64,000 bases of DNA from UBA117 sp049975245 (lineage in GTDB: Archaea > Methanobacteriota > Methanobacteria > Methanobacteriales > Methanobacteriaceae). Position numbers and translations under genes: made by a program. Below, piece after piece: positions 44,157-52,221 of this stretch (position 1 is its first letter; every line of letters begins with the position of its first letter). The notes below the pieces were generated by a model that searched no databases, was not told the origin of the DNA, and saw only the letters and a program-made list of their open reading frames with translations. Where the stretch lies: NCBI GenBank assembly GCA_049975245.1, contig JBNGDB010000004.1:62001-126000 (forward strand), in the 5' to 3' direction.

Positions 44157-45359
44157 TTAAATTTCAGATATAAATTCTGCCAATTGTTTTAAATTGCGTA
44201 CCTCGAAAAATTCTGCACCAGAATCCTGGTAATAAGTTACACAACTGTCTACCACGTTCCATTTATTTTTAGGCTCAGGATTTAGAATGAAAACTCTTTT
44301 TGATCTTCTAACCATTTCCTCTATAATATCTGCGCTTAAAGGTCTTCCTTCAGACTTAGGGCCGGCCCAATCCCTACAATCGCTTAAAATTATTACATTA
44401 GATTTATTATTTAAATGAGACTGTTCTAGAAATCCTTTGAAGGACTGGTGCATGTTAGATGTTCCATGTATCATTAAATTTTTCTGTCTTAAATCTCTCA
44501 CTTTAATAAATGCCTTTAATAAACTGGACTCAGCTAGTGCTGATGTCATTTCCACGGTTTTATTATCATAATCAAACACCCTTGCTTTATGGAAAGAATT
44601 CTGTGCAGTGTAAACCAAAAAGAAGAACCAGTTACTTATCCAATCACAGGACCCGCTGACATCGTTTAGGAAGTAATGATTGCTTTTTTTAATTTTTGGT
44701 TTGCTTTTAACCAGTTCAATCATGGTCCCCCCGTATTTCAGATTTTTTCTGATGGTTCTTCGAATATCCGGTCTCTGATTTTTTGACTGTTTGAGTCTTC
44801 GGACTCTTTTATTGGCGATCTTTCGGCCGAGTTTCTGGCATAATTCAAATAATTCTGGTTGAAAAGAATTTAATTTGGTTAGGTCCCTTTCCAGTAATTC
44901 TGATTCATTAGAATCTTTATTTATATAATCATCCAATGCAGGACTATAATCAATTTCTTTTATCTGGGGATCCTTGATTTTTGGTGGAGTGGCATCCTGC
45001 ATTTTCATAGTTACTTTATATTTTTTGATGAACTTTTTAGCTGATGTACGTTCATTGTCTTCCGATTGTTTATCACTTTCTTTATCTTCCTTTTCCAGAT
45101 GATCTTCTACAAATACTGAGTCAAATAACTGGTCGAATTTTTCTCTATGCCTTTGATCTTTAATATAGATTGTTGCCAGGGTTTCGCGTAAAATATCCTT
45201 ATTATTATCAATTATTTTAACTGCTTTGAACGCTGTTTGAGTGCTTCTTATACTAGCTGGAATTCCATTTTCCCTTAAAATTCCAGAAAATTCCACTATA
45301 CTTTTCATTTGATTCACTAATTCTTGTAAATTCTTTATTTCTAATAATTTTTTTATCAA
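44157..45359 (-). CDS. VWA/CoxE-family protein
   Basis: 400 residues. The N-terminal half is helical and charged with an acidic stretch (KEDKESDKQSEDNE). The C-terminal VWA domain has a MIDAS motif DVSGS near residue 232, a Thr in HGTSNMH, and SDCRDW in the third position. Such proteins pair with MoxR ATPases for metal insertion or protein remodelling. Its ATG overlaps the MoxR stop by 4 nt. The target protein is not evident. Confidence 0.83.
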   Translation of the reverse strand: MIKKLLEIKNLQELVNQMKSIVEFSGILRENGIPASIRSTQTAFKAVKIIDNNKDILRETLATIYIKDQRHREKFDQLFDSVFVEDHLEKEDKESDKQSEDNERTSAKKFIKKYKVTMKMQDATPPKIKDPQIKEIDYSPALDDYINKDSNESELLERDLTKLNSFQPELFELCQKLGRKIANKRVRRLKQSKNQRPDIRRTIRKNLKYGGTMIELVKSKPKIKKSNHYFLNDVSGSCDWISNWFFFLVYTAQNSFHKARVFDYDNKTVEMTSALAESSLLKAFIKVRDLRQKNLMIHGTSNMHQSFKGFLEQSHLNNKSNVIILSDCRDWAGPKSEGRPLSADIIEEMVRRSKRVFILNPEPKNKWNVVDSCVTYYQDSGAEFFEVRNLKQLAEFISEI

Positions 45360-46210
45360 CTTTTATCTAGAATTTTTTCTGAGACTTTCTTTTTATCTTC
45401 CTGATTTTTTATTATTACACCTAATGATCGGTTTAATGTTTCAGGGTCAAGTTCTTCTTTTCCAAATGCCATCAAAGTTTTTACCCAGTCCACTGTGGCC
45501 CGGATAGATGGCTTTTTAATTAAGTTCAAGTTACGTATTCTCTGGATTATATTAACAACTTTTTCAATTAACTCTGCGGATGCATCAGGAACCTGTGACT
45601 TTACTATTTCAATTTCTCTTTCCATTGACGGATAATCTATATATAAATATAAACAGCGGTCTTTGGTTTCATCTAAAAGCATTCTCTGGGAGTTAGAGGT
45701 CATCACGACCATTAAATCATTTTCCAGTTCAAAAGTGCCCAGATCATTTACAGTTATCTGTTTTTCTCCCAGCGCTTGTAAGAGAAAACTTTCAACTTCC
45801 TCATCCGCCTTATCTATTTCGTCTATAAGGATTATGGACGGTTTATCATTTATAAAAGCCGATAATAATGGTCTTTTTATGAAAAAATTTTCGTTGAAAA
45901 CATCCTCATTAACATCCTTTATCCGGGACATCTCCAGATGCAGTAATTGTTTCTGGTAATTCCACTCCCCTACGATCTGTTCAAAGGTTATGCCCTCATA
46001 GCATTGAATTCTAAAAAAATCCCTATCCAATGCTGAGGAAATAGCTTTAGGAAGTTCTGTTTTACCTGTGCCCGGTGGACCTTCTACCAATATGGGTTTT
46101 TGTAATTTTAAAGATAAAAAAATTGTTGTGTTAATTTTTTCATCAGGAATATATCTTTTTTCGGTTAATGCATTATTTATCTCTTCTAAATCCAATTTTA
46201 CTGAATTCAT
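45356..46210 (-). CDS. MoxR-family AAA+ ATPase
   Basis: 284 residues. Walker A GPPGTGKT at 44-51, Walker B ILIDEIDKAD, sensor 1 VVMTSNS, and a CoxD/MoxR-like layout with an arginine finger region DRCLYLYIDYPS. Forms a chaperone-type pair with the coupled VWA gene. No hydrogenase, CO dehydrogenase or nitric-oxide reductase gene adjoins, so the client is unknown. Confidence 0.9.
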   Translation of the reverse strand: MNSVKLDLEEINNALTEKRYIPDEKINTTIFLSLKLQKPILVEGPPGTGKTELPKAISSALDRDFFRIQCYEGITFEQIVGEWNYQKQLLHLEMSRIKDVNEDVFNENFFIKRPLLSAFINDKPSIILIDEIDKADEEVESFLLQALGEKQITVNDLGTFELENDLMVVMTSNSQRMLLDETKDRCLYLYIDYPSMEREIEIVKSQVPDASAELIEKVVNIIQRIRNLNLIKKPSIRATVDWVKTLMAFGKEELDPETLNRSLGVIIKNQEDKKKVSEKILDKS

Positions 46211-46471
46211 GATCCCTTTCCCTTATACTTTGGCTTGATATTATTTTAATCTGACAACTATTTTAATAGATCAATATTATTATCTAAAAAATGTTTAGGT
46301 AATAAAATAGAGAAATATTTTTTTAACCTAAAAGAATTATAAATGTTATAAAACTTCTTAAAAAAACATTTAAATGTTTTATGGTTAATATAATAATGTA
46401 ACTATAATATTTAAAGTCCATTAACTGTGATTAAATACTATACATTAACATTATTTAATTAACGGTGAGTT

Positions 46472-47353
46472 ATGCCCTATTTAATTTGTAGAAGTTGTAA
46501 TGGATACTACCAAATACATGATGACGAATCTTTAGAAGATTATGACACTTGTAGATGCGGTGGTGAATTAATATACGTAGATGAACTGGAAGACTATTTT
46601 AACAATGATTTTGATGAGGTTACAGACTCAAACATTTATTATAATAAAAAATCCAGTAAAAAGAAGTATATTTTAGTATTTTCCCTTATCATAGTGCCCA
46701 GTTTATTATTTGCATCTATTTATTCAAATAATCTGGATTATAAATCAGATTTAGAGATAATTGGCTCAGAAGAGATAGGAGTTGTAACAAAGGAAGTTTA
46801 CTCCCCAATAAATTCATTTTCTCATGAAAAAAAGACCATTGCCCTGGTAACGGGTATCCATCCCCGGGAAAATTTATCCATCAGTGTCGTGGATAATTTA
46901 GTTGAAAATATTCATCTAGAGCCTGATCAGGAATTAGTGCATTATTCTATCGACGTTAGAAGTAACCCCACAAATTACAGGATAGGGCGAAGTAATGGAG
47001 AAGATCTGGCAGCAAGATATGTTCTGCCGGACATACTAAAGTCTGATTACGACTTGATAATAGTATTACATGATCATGCCCCTGGTTACGGCGAAGGATT
47101 TTACATAGCAACCCCTAAGATGGATGAATCTTCAGTAAAACTTGCAGAAAATGTTAATCAATCAATTTATCAATTCCGCTATTATAAATCAAGTAATAAT
47201 AGTGAATCTAGTTCATCTAATATTCTTTTTACAAAGCCTTTAGCTTCTAATGGGTATAAAACATTTGTATATGAGATTCCTCATCTAACAAGTTATGGGG
47301 AAGCCTACAACATGACGCAATATTTAATATATACGTGTTTCACCCACCTCTAA
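46472..47353 (+). CDS. Zinc-ribbon membrane protein with M14-like peptidase domain
   Basis: 293 residues. N-terminal zinc ribbon (CRSC ... CRCGG), an acidic linker, a transmembrane helix (YILVFSLIIVPSLLFASIY), then an outside domain with GIHPREN (HxxE pair), NPTNYRIGRSNGEDL (Asn/Arg like M14 peptidases) and LHDHAPG (third His). This resembles carboxypeptidase or succinylglutamate-desuccinylase-like folds. A deacylase or peptidase at the cell surface is possible. GGTGAG precedes the ATG. Confidence 0.65.
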   Translation: MPYLICRSCNGYYQIHDDESLEDYDTCRCGGELIYVDELEDYFNNDFDEVTDSNIYYNKKSSKKKYILVFSLIIVPSLLFASIYSNNLDYKSDLEIIGSEEIGVVTKEVYSPINSFSHEKKTIALVTGIHPRENLSISVVDNLVENIHLEPDQELVHYSIDVRSNPTNYRIGRSNGEDLAARYVLPDILKSDYDLIIVLHDHAPGYGEGFYIATPKMDESSVKLAENVNQSIYQFRYYKSSNNSESSSSNILFTKPLASNGYKTFVYEIPHLTSYGEAYNMTQYLIYTCFTHL

Positions 47354-47432
47354 TTCATAGATAAAAGATAATATTTAGTACAATATACTGAATAATATAA
47401 TTTATTGAAATGGTATTGAAGGAGGGATAAGT

Positions 47433-47642
47433 ATGTCAGAACCGAAACCAGAAATTTGGAGAGTTTTAGTCACTGTATTTTTAGGGTTGGGATGGTTAGT
47501 ATTTTTGAGCATGTGGTTTTTTTTTTATATAATGAATTTCAGTTTTTTCCAGAACCTGGCCATCTTCATAATTTCCATTGTTATAGTGGGGGCAATAGCC
47601 ACTCTTCTATGGGTGCCTTTTGGAATGAAATATGGGGATTAA
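47433..47642 (+). CDS. Small two-helix membrane protein
   Basis: 69 residues with two hydrophobic helices (VLVTVFLGLGWLVFLSMW and LAIFIISIVIVGAIATLLW). A strong GGAGGGATAAGT site precedes the ATG. Family not recognised. Located 43 bp upstream of the nitrilase gene on the same strand and possibly co-transcribed. Confidence 0.7.
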   Translation: MSEPKPEIWRVLVTVFLGLGWLVFLSMWFFFYIMNFSFFQNLAIFIISIVIVGAIATLLWVPFGMKYGD

Positions 47643-47684
47643 AAAGTTTAGTAATTAACATCCACCATAAAATAGGTTATTAAA

Positions 47685-48512
47685 ATGGATGAATTTAAGT
47701 TAGCAGTTTGTCAGAATAAGGTAGTTGACAATAAAGATGAAAATATCGAAACTGCTGTGAACATGGTTAGATCTGCTGCAGAAAATCATTCTCAAATAGT
47801 AGTTTTGCCAGAAATGTTCAACTGTCCCTATGATAACCTGAAATTTATTGAATACGCTGAAAAACGATCCAATAGTAAAACTCTGCAAAATATCAGGGAG
47901 GTTGCTAAAGATTGTGGTATTTATGTGATAGCTGGTTCTATACCTGAAATTTTAGGCGAAAAAATTTATAATAGCAGCTTTACCTTTAATTCCAATGGCG
48001 ATATAGTTGCCATTCATAGAAAACTTCATCTATTTGATATAGATATTCCCGGGAGCATAACTTTCAGGGAATCGGATACCCTATCTGCTGGAGATAAAAT
48101 AACTGTTTTTGAATGTGAATATGGGAAAATTGGTGTAGCCATCTGTTATGATATACGTTTTCCAGAAATTTTTGGTCTAATGACTCTGGAGGGTGTGAAT
48201 CTAATTGTAGTCCCGGGGGCATTTAATATGAAGACTGGACCTGCCCACTGGGAAGTTCTCATACGTGCCCGTGCCGTTGATAATCAGGTTTACTTGGCAG
48301 CAGCCTCTCCAGCAACAAACGAAAATTTATCTTACGTAGCCTATGGAAATTCCATGGTAGTAAATCCCTGGGGTGATGTGATTGCCCGTGCCGGTTCAGG
48401 AGAAGAGATAATATATGCCGATATTAAACTTTCAGAATTAGAAAAGGTGCGCAATGAACTTCCTGTTTTGAAAAACAGAAGAAATGATATTTATGATGTA
48501 GTATTAAAGTAA
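47685..48512 (+). CDS. Carbon-nitrogen hydrolase, omega-amidase (Nit2)-like
   Basis: 275-residue nitrilase-superfamily amidase. Catalytic Glu in LPEMFNCPYDN, Lys in HRKLHLFD and Cys in VAICYDIRFPE; these blocks are particularly close to omega-amidase/Nit2 proteins, which hydrolyse alpha-ketoglutaramate or succinamate. Stands 91 bp before a glutamine-synthetase-like gene, suggesting a shared nitrogen pathway. Confidence 0.87.
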   Translation: MDEFKLAVCQNKVVDNKDENIETAVNMVRSAAENHSQIVVLPEMFNCPYDNLKFIEYAEKRSNSKTLQNIREVAKDCGIYVIAGSIPEILGEKIYNSSFTFNSNGDIVAIHRKLHLFDIDIPGSITFRESDTLSAGDKITVFECEYGKIGVAICYDIRFPEIFGLMTLEGVNLIVVPGAFNMKTGPAHWEVLIRARAVDNQVYLAAASPATNENLSYVAYGNSMVVNPWGDVIARAGSGEEIIYADIKLSELEKVRNELPVLKNRRNDIYDVVLK

Positions 48513-48603
48513 AACTACCTTTTAAAACAAATAAATATTCCAATAAAATTGAAAAAGAGATTGATTGCAAATACTATTTATCCAGGAGAATATAGGGATT
48601 TAA

Positions 48604-49923
48604 ATGAGTTTAAAAAATAGAAAAGACATACCCCCAGACACTAATTTTTTAAGGATAGTGTGGTGTGATAATGCCAACATGATAAGAGGAAAACTAGTAA
48701 ACCTCAAATCATCAGATGATGATACTGTATATACCAGTATATCTGAGGCACAGCAAGCTGTGCCGGTTATGTATGATATTCCTGTTCCAGATGCCGGTTT
48801 AAGTCCGGTGGGTGAAATTTACTTGAGAGGAGATCTGGGAAGCTATGCCCCTTTAAGCTACGCCCCTGGTCACGGCCGGGTAATGGGGGATATGTTTAAA
48901 AATAACAAGGAATGGGATTACTGTCCTAGAAATTTTTTAAAAAAAATGATTTATAAAGCAGAGAAAATGGGTCTTGAGATTAAGGCCTCATTTGAAAACG
49001 AGTTCTATCTGCTTAAAAAGGAAGATAATATCCCTGAACCTGTGGAAAATACCTTATTTGCATCAACCTATTCCATGGATATTAATTATGAAATTATAAA
49101 ACAGATAATTGATTCATTAAGCCGTCAGGGAATAATTGTTCAACAGTACTATCCTGAATCAGGACCGGGACAGCAAGAAATTACCGTGAAGTATGCTTCT
49201 GCACTTAAAGCAGCAGATAACCAGATCGCCTTCCGGGACACAGTCAAATCAATCACCTATCAAAATGGTCTTATTGCATCCTTTCTTCCCAAGATTGACC
49301 TTGACCGGGCGGGTAGTGGTTGTCATCTTCACATGAGCCTGTGGAAAGATGGTAACAATATCCTCTTTAAAGATGATGGATTAAAATTATCTGAAACAGT
49401 TCAAAGATTTATTGCAGGAATAATCAATCATCTGCCGTCTTTAATGGCCATAACAACCCCCATACCTAATTCGTATCATAGAATAAAACCTCGAAGTTGG
49501 TGTGGTGCTTTTCAGTGCTGGGGCTATGATAATAGAGAAGCTGCTGTTAGAGTTGTAACAGAACCAGACAACAAAATAAAACATTTTGAATTCAAAACCC
49601 TGGATAACTCATCAAATCCTTATTTAGCCTTAGGTGCAGTTATTGCAGCAGGTTTAAATGGTATAGAAGAAGAATTAGAACTTGCAGAACCAGTCCAATT
49701 TGACCCGGCTGCTGAAAACCGGGATGATAAATATTTCCAGATTAAACCACTCCCAACTACTCTAAAAGAAACTATTGACCATTTGGAAAAAAATAGGATT
49801 ATTCTTAATGCTCTGGGCGAAAAACTTGCCAAGTCCTATCTTGCTGTTAAAAAAGCAGAATACAAATTCTTGAAAAATCTTAAATTTGAAGAAGAAGTAA
49901 AATTACTGCTTGAGAGATATTGA
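48604..49923 (+). CDS. Glutamine-synthetase-like gamma-glutamyl ligase
   Basis: 439 residues. GS catalytic region: SFENEFYLL (metal Glu), YYPESGPGQQEI, GSGCHLHMSLW (conserved His), NSYHRIKPRSW and NREAAVRV. The Tyr-loop adenylylation site of true GlnA is not seen, the N-terminal beta-grasp domain is divergent (RIVWCDNANMIRGK), and the sequence is more like PuuA/GlnA3-type enzymes that glutamylate amines. Coupled in context to the omega-amidase gene. Substrate amine unknown. Confidence 0.83.
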   Translation: MSLKNRKDIPPDTNFLRIVWCDNANMIRGKLVNLKSSDDDTVYTSISEAQQAVPVMYDIPVPDAGLSPVGEIYLRGDLGSYAPLSYAPGHGRVMGDMFKNNKEWDYCPRNFLKKMIYKAEKMGLEIKASFENEFYLLKKEDNIPEPVENTLFASTYSMDINYEIIKQIIDSLSRQGIIVQQYYPESGPGQQEITVKYASALKAADNQIAFRDTVKSITYQNGLIASFLPKIDLDRAGSGCHLHMSLWKDGNNILFKDDGLKLSETVQRFIAGIINHLPSLMAITTPIPNSYHRIKPRSWCGAFQCWGYDNREAAVRVVTEPDNKIKHFEFKTLDNSSNPYLALGAVIAAGLNGIEEELELAEPVQFDPAAENRDDKYFQIKPLPTTLKETIDHLEKNRIILNALGEKLAKSYLAVKKAEYKFLKNLKFEEEVKLLLERY

Positions 49924-49980
49924 TAAAATTTATAAAAGAAGATTATAAAAGAAGAAATAAAATTACTGCCTAAAAGATAT
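49891..49980. repeat. Duplicated gene 3' end (period 60)
   Basis: The last ten codons of the GS-like gene (49891-49920) recur at 49951-49980 with 26 of 30 bases identical, after the stop codon. The duplicate is non-coding. Confidence 0.8.
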
Positions 49981-50007
49981 TTGTATAAAATTTAATTATA
50001 ATTCTTT

Positions 50008-50355
50008 TCAAGGCCGAATATATAACCATCCTTCTGATTGTTTCCGTACCAGTTCACCAATACCTGATCGCACAATAACCACACCATCCATTAGATCCTT
50101 TTCCTGGAGATTCATGGCCCTGACGGTGTTACTGCAGGCAGTAAATTGGATTTTATTGTTAATTAATTTTTTAATTCTATTGGGGTAGGTGTTGGAATTT
50201 CTCTTTAAAATATTAACACCCCTTCCATAGGTCACTACTTCAATTTCAACATTATCAATACCCATGTCAGCTATAAGGTTTTCAATATTATTTAAAGTGA
50301 TGTTAACACCATAATCACTGTCATCGTCAAGATGAAAGACTACTTGATACTTCAT
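50008..50355 (-). CDS. DsrE-family protein
   Basis: 115-residue DsrE/F-like fold protein, with KYQVVFHLDDDSDYGVNITLNNIENL, IEVVTYGRGVNIL, and a single conserved Cys in QFTACSNTVRAM, positioned as the sulfur-carrying Cys of the family. May take part in sulfur transfer. It is last in a leftward row with a small protein and a HEAT-repeat protein. Confidence 0.85.
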   Translation of the reverse strand: MKYQVVFHLDDDSDYGVNITLNNIENLIADMGIDNVEIEVVTYGRGVNILKRNSNTYPNRIKKLINNKIQFTACSNTVRAMNLQEKDLMDGVVIVRSGIGELVRKQSEGWLYIRP

Positions 50356-50367
50356 TTAATTCCCCGA

Positions 50368-50586
50368 TTAGTAATTCTCTTTTAGATGATGGGCCATTGA
50401 TTTTTTTCTAGCATCATCTTGAAGTACTTCTTTAACTTCTTTCCATACTTCGTTGCATTTATCACTACTGGTTTTACCTATGGCATCTCTTATGGATAGA
50501 TCTACTTCTTTTCGTTCTTCTTTAGTTTGTGGTTCAATGCCCAAACCTAATAGAAAATCCTTCATGTGGCGTATGTAACAACTCAT
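50368..50586 (-). CDS. Small uncharacterised protein
   Basis: 72 residues, helical, with MSCYIRHMKDFLLGLGIEP at the start and HHLKENY at the end; two Cys. No family recognised. Start taken at the ATG 9 bases inside a GTG that itself forms part of the GGGGGTG ribosome site. 12 bp before the DsrE gene and 24 bp after the HEAT gene, so probably one operon. Confidence 0.7.
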   Translation of the reverse strand: MSCYIRHMKDFLLGLGIEPQTKEERKEVDLSIRDAIGKTSSDKCNEVWKEVKEVLQDDARKKSMAHHLKENY

Positions 50587-50610
50587 AAAATCCACCCCCT
50601 AACATTTAAA

Positions 50611-51198
50611 TTATTTTTTACCTATTTTTTTAAGTGCCTTGTTAGCTGCCTTCTTAAAGTCTTTGTCCCCTTTTCTTCTGGCCTTTTTTATAGGATCTAT
50701 GGCCCTTTCATCACCTAAATCACCTAGAGATCTAACTGTTGCCAGCTTCACACCCCAATCTTCGTCATTTAAAGCTTCAAATAGTGGTTCTACTCCTCTT
50801 TTATCTCCTATTTCTCCAATAGCCCTGGCTGCAACTTTCCTTACACCCCAGTCCTCATCATTTAAGGCCAGGATCAAGTGATCCACTATCTTAGGATCTC
50901 CTATTTTTTTAAGGGCAAAAATAACAAATCTTTTAGATTCACCCTCACCTTCTTTAAGGGCTTTAATTAAAGGTTCAACTGCCGTTTCATCCATATTTCC
51001 CAATGCTTCAGCAGCCTTAAATCTTATCTGATGGTTATCATCGTTAAGAACTGAGATTAATGGTTCAACAATTCTCTCATCATTTATTTTACCTAATTCT
51101 TCCACGGATTCCTTTCGAATATTGCTATCTGGATTTTTTAGATTTTCAATTAGGGTTTGGAATTCATTTTCGTCTATTTCCTGGTCAGAATTACTCAT
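50611..51198 (-). CDS. HEAT-repeat (PBS lyase-like) protein
   Basis: 195 residues made of about five HEAT-like repeats of 31 residues, each with a pattern like GDKRGVEPLFEALNDEDWGVR and a following AARAIGEIGD. It forms a curved solenoid for protein binding; no catalytic Cys or His motif. First gene of the leftward row with the small and DsrE genes. Confidence 0.9.
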   Translation of the reverse strand: MSNSDQEIDENEFQTLIENLKNPDSNIRKESVEELGKINDERIVEPLISVLNDDNHQIRFKAAEALGNMDETAVEPLIKALKEGEGESKRFVIFALKKIGDPKIVDHLILALNDEDWGVRKVAARAIGEIGDKRGVEPLFEALNDEDWGVKLATVRSLGDLGDERAIDPIKKARRKGDKDFKKAANKALKKIGKK

Positions 51199-51424
51199 TT
51201 TTACACCTTACATCCAATTTATAAAGGCAATCTATGTAATTTTAATTTTAATCTTTTAAATTATTTATAAAGGTTTTTTTATAATTTAATTATAGTTGAA
51301 CTTCTCTTTTTAATTTATTGATGTTATTATAACTATCAAAAAATTTATTTATATAAAATTTCTTCAAACCAGATAATATTAAAAATATAAAATTAAAGAA
51401 TAATATTAAAACTAAGGAAAAGTT

Positions 51425-52183
51425 ATGAAAGATGAAATCTGTAAGGCCAAAATTGTTGATTTGGCCCTTTTAATTGAAGATAATTTAATTATTTCTGATC
51501 TACATTTAGGATATGAACAAGCATTAAATGCTGAAGGTTTAATGGTTCCTAAATTCCAATATAATAAAATTATATCTCGTTTAGAAGAAATTTGTAACAA
51601 TATTAATCTGGAAAAGGTAAACACCATTATAATTAATGGTGATTTAAAACATGAGTTTGGTAAGATAAGCAGACAAGAATGGAGAGAAGTATTAAATTTC
51701 ATAGATTTTCTTAAAGATAAATTTGAAGAGATTATACTGATCAAAGGAAACCACGACAATTTTACTAAATTTATAACCAAAAAATCAGATCTTGAACTTT
51801 ACGACAGTTATTCTATTGGCAAATATGTATTGATGCACGGCCATAAACTACCCAGTAATTTAGATGAAATAAAAGGTTCAACCCTGATAATTGGCCATGA
51901 ACATCCCTGTATAGGGCTTCGAAGTGGAGAAAGGTTGGAGAAAATTAAATGTTTTCTTAAGGGATTTTGGAAGGAAAATGAACTAATTGTAATGCCTTCT
52001 TTTAATTTCATAACTGAAGGATCAGATATACTTCATGAAAAATTACTTTCTCCTTTTTTAGATTCTAGATCAATCCCGGAATTTGAAGTTTATGCAGTTG
52101 AAAACTTTGAAGTATTCCATTTTGATAAAGTGAAAGACATCTTATCATATAACCATGATTTTTTCCCCAAAAAGATAGATTAA
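51425..52183 (+). CDS. Metallophosphoesterase, PdeM-like
   Basis: 252 residues. Motifs: ISDLHLGYE, INGDLKHEFG, KGNHDN, LMHGHKLP and IGHEHPCIGL. The DLHLGYE and GDLKHEFG wording is that of PdeM-type phosphoesterases which in bacteria sit beside ligase-associated DEXH helicases. Here too the next gene, 38 bp later, is an Lhr-like helicase. Probably acts in DNA or RNA end processing. AAGGAA precedes the ATG. Confidence 0.9.
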   Translation: MKDEICKAKIVDLALLIEDNLIISDLHLGYEQALNAEGLMVPKFQYNKIISRLEEICNNINLEKVNTIIINGDLKHEFGKISRQEWREVLNFIDFLKDKFEEIILIKGNHDNFTKFITKKSDLELYDSYSIGKYVLMHGHKLPSNLDEIKGSTLIIGHEHPCIGLRSGERLEKIKCFLKGFWKENELIVMPSFNFITEGSDILHEKLLSPFLDSRSIPEFEVYAVENFEVFHFDKVKDILSYNHDFFPKKID

Positions 52184-52221
52184 AACTTAATATAACGTTT
52201 AAATAAATTAGTAAGATAAAA

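Noticed and set aside
46211..46471. Riboswitch or RNA gene in the MoxR/zinc-ribbon divergent gap
   Set aside because: Only A/T-rich sequence with weak TATA-like stretches; no conserved stem pattern recognised.
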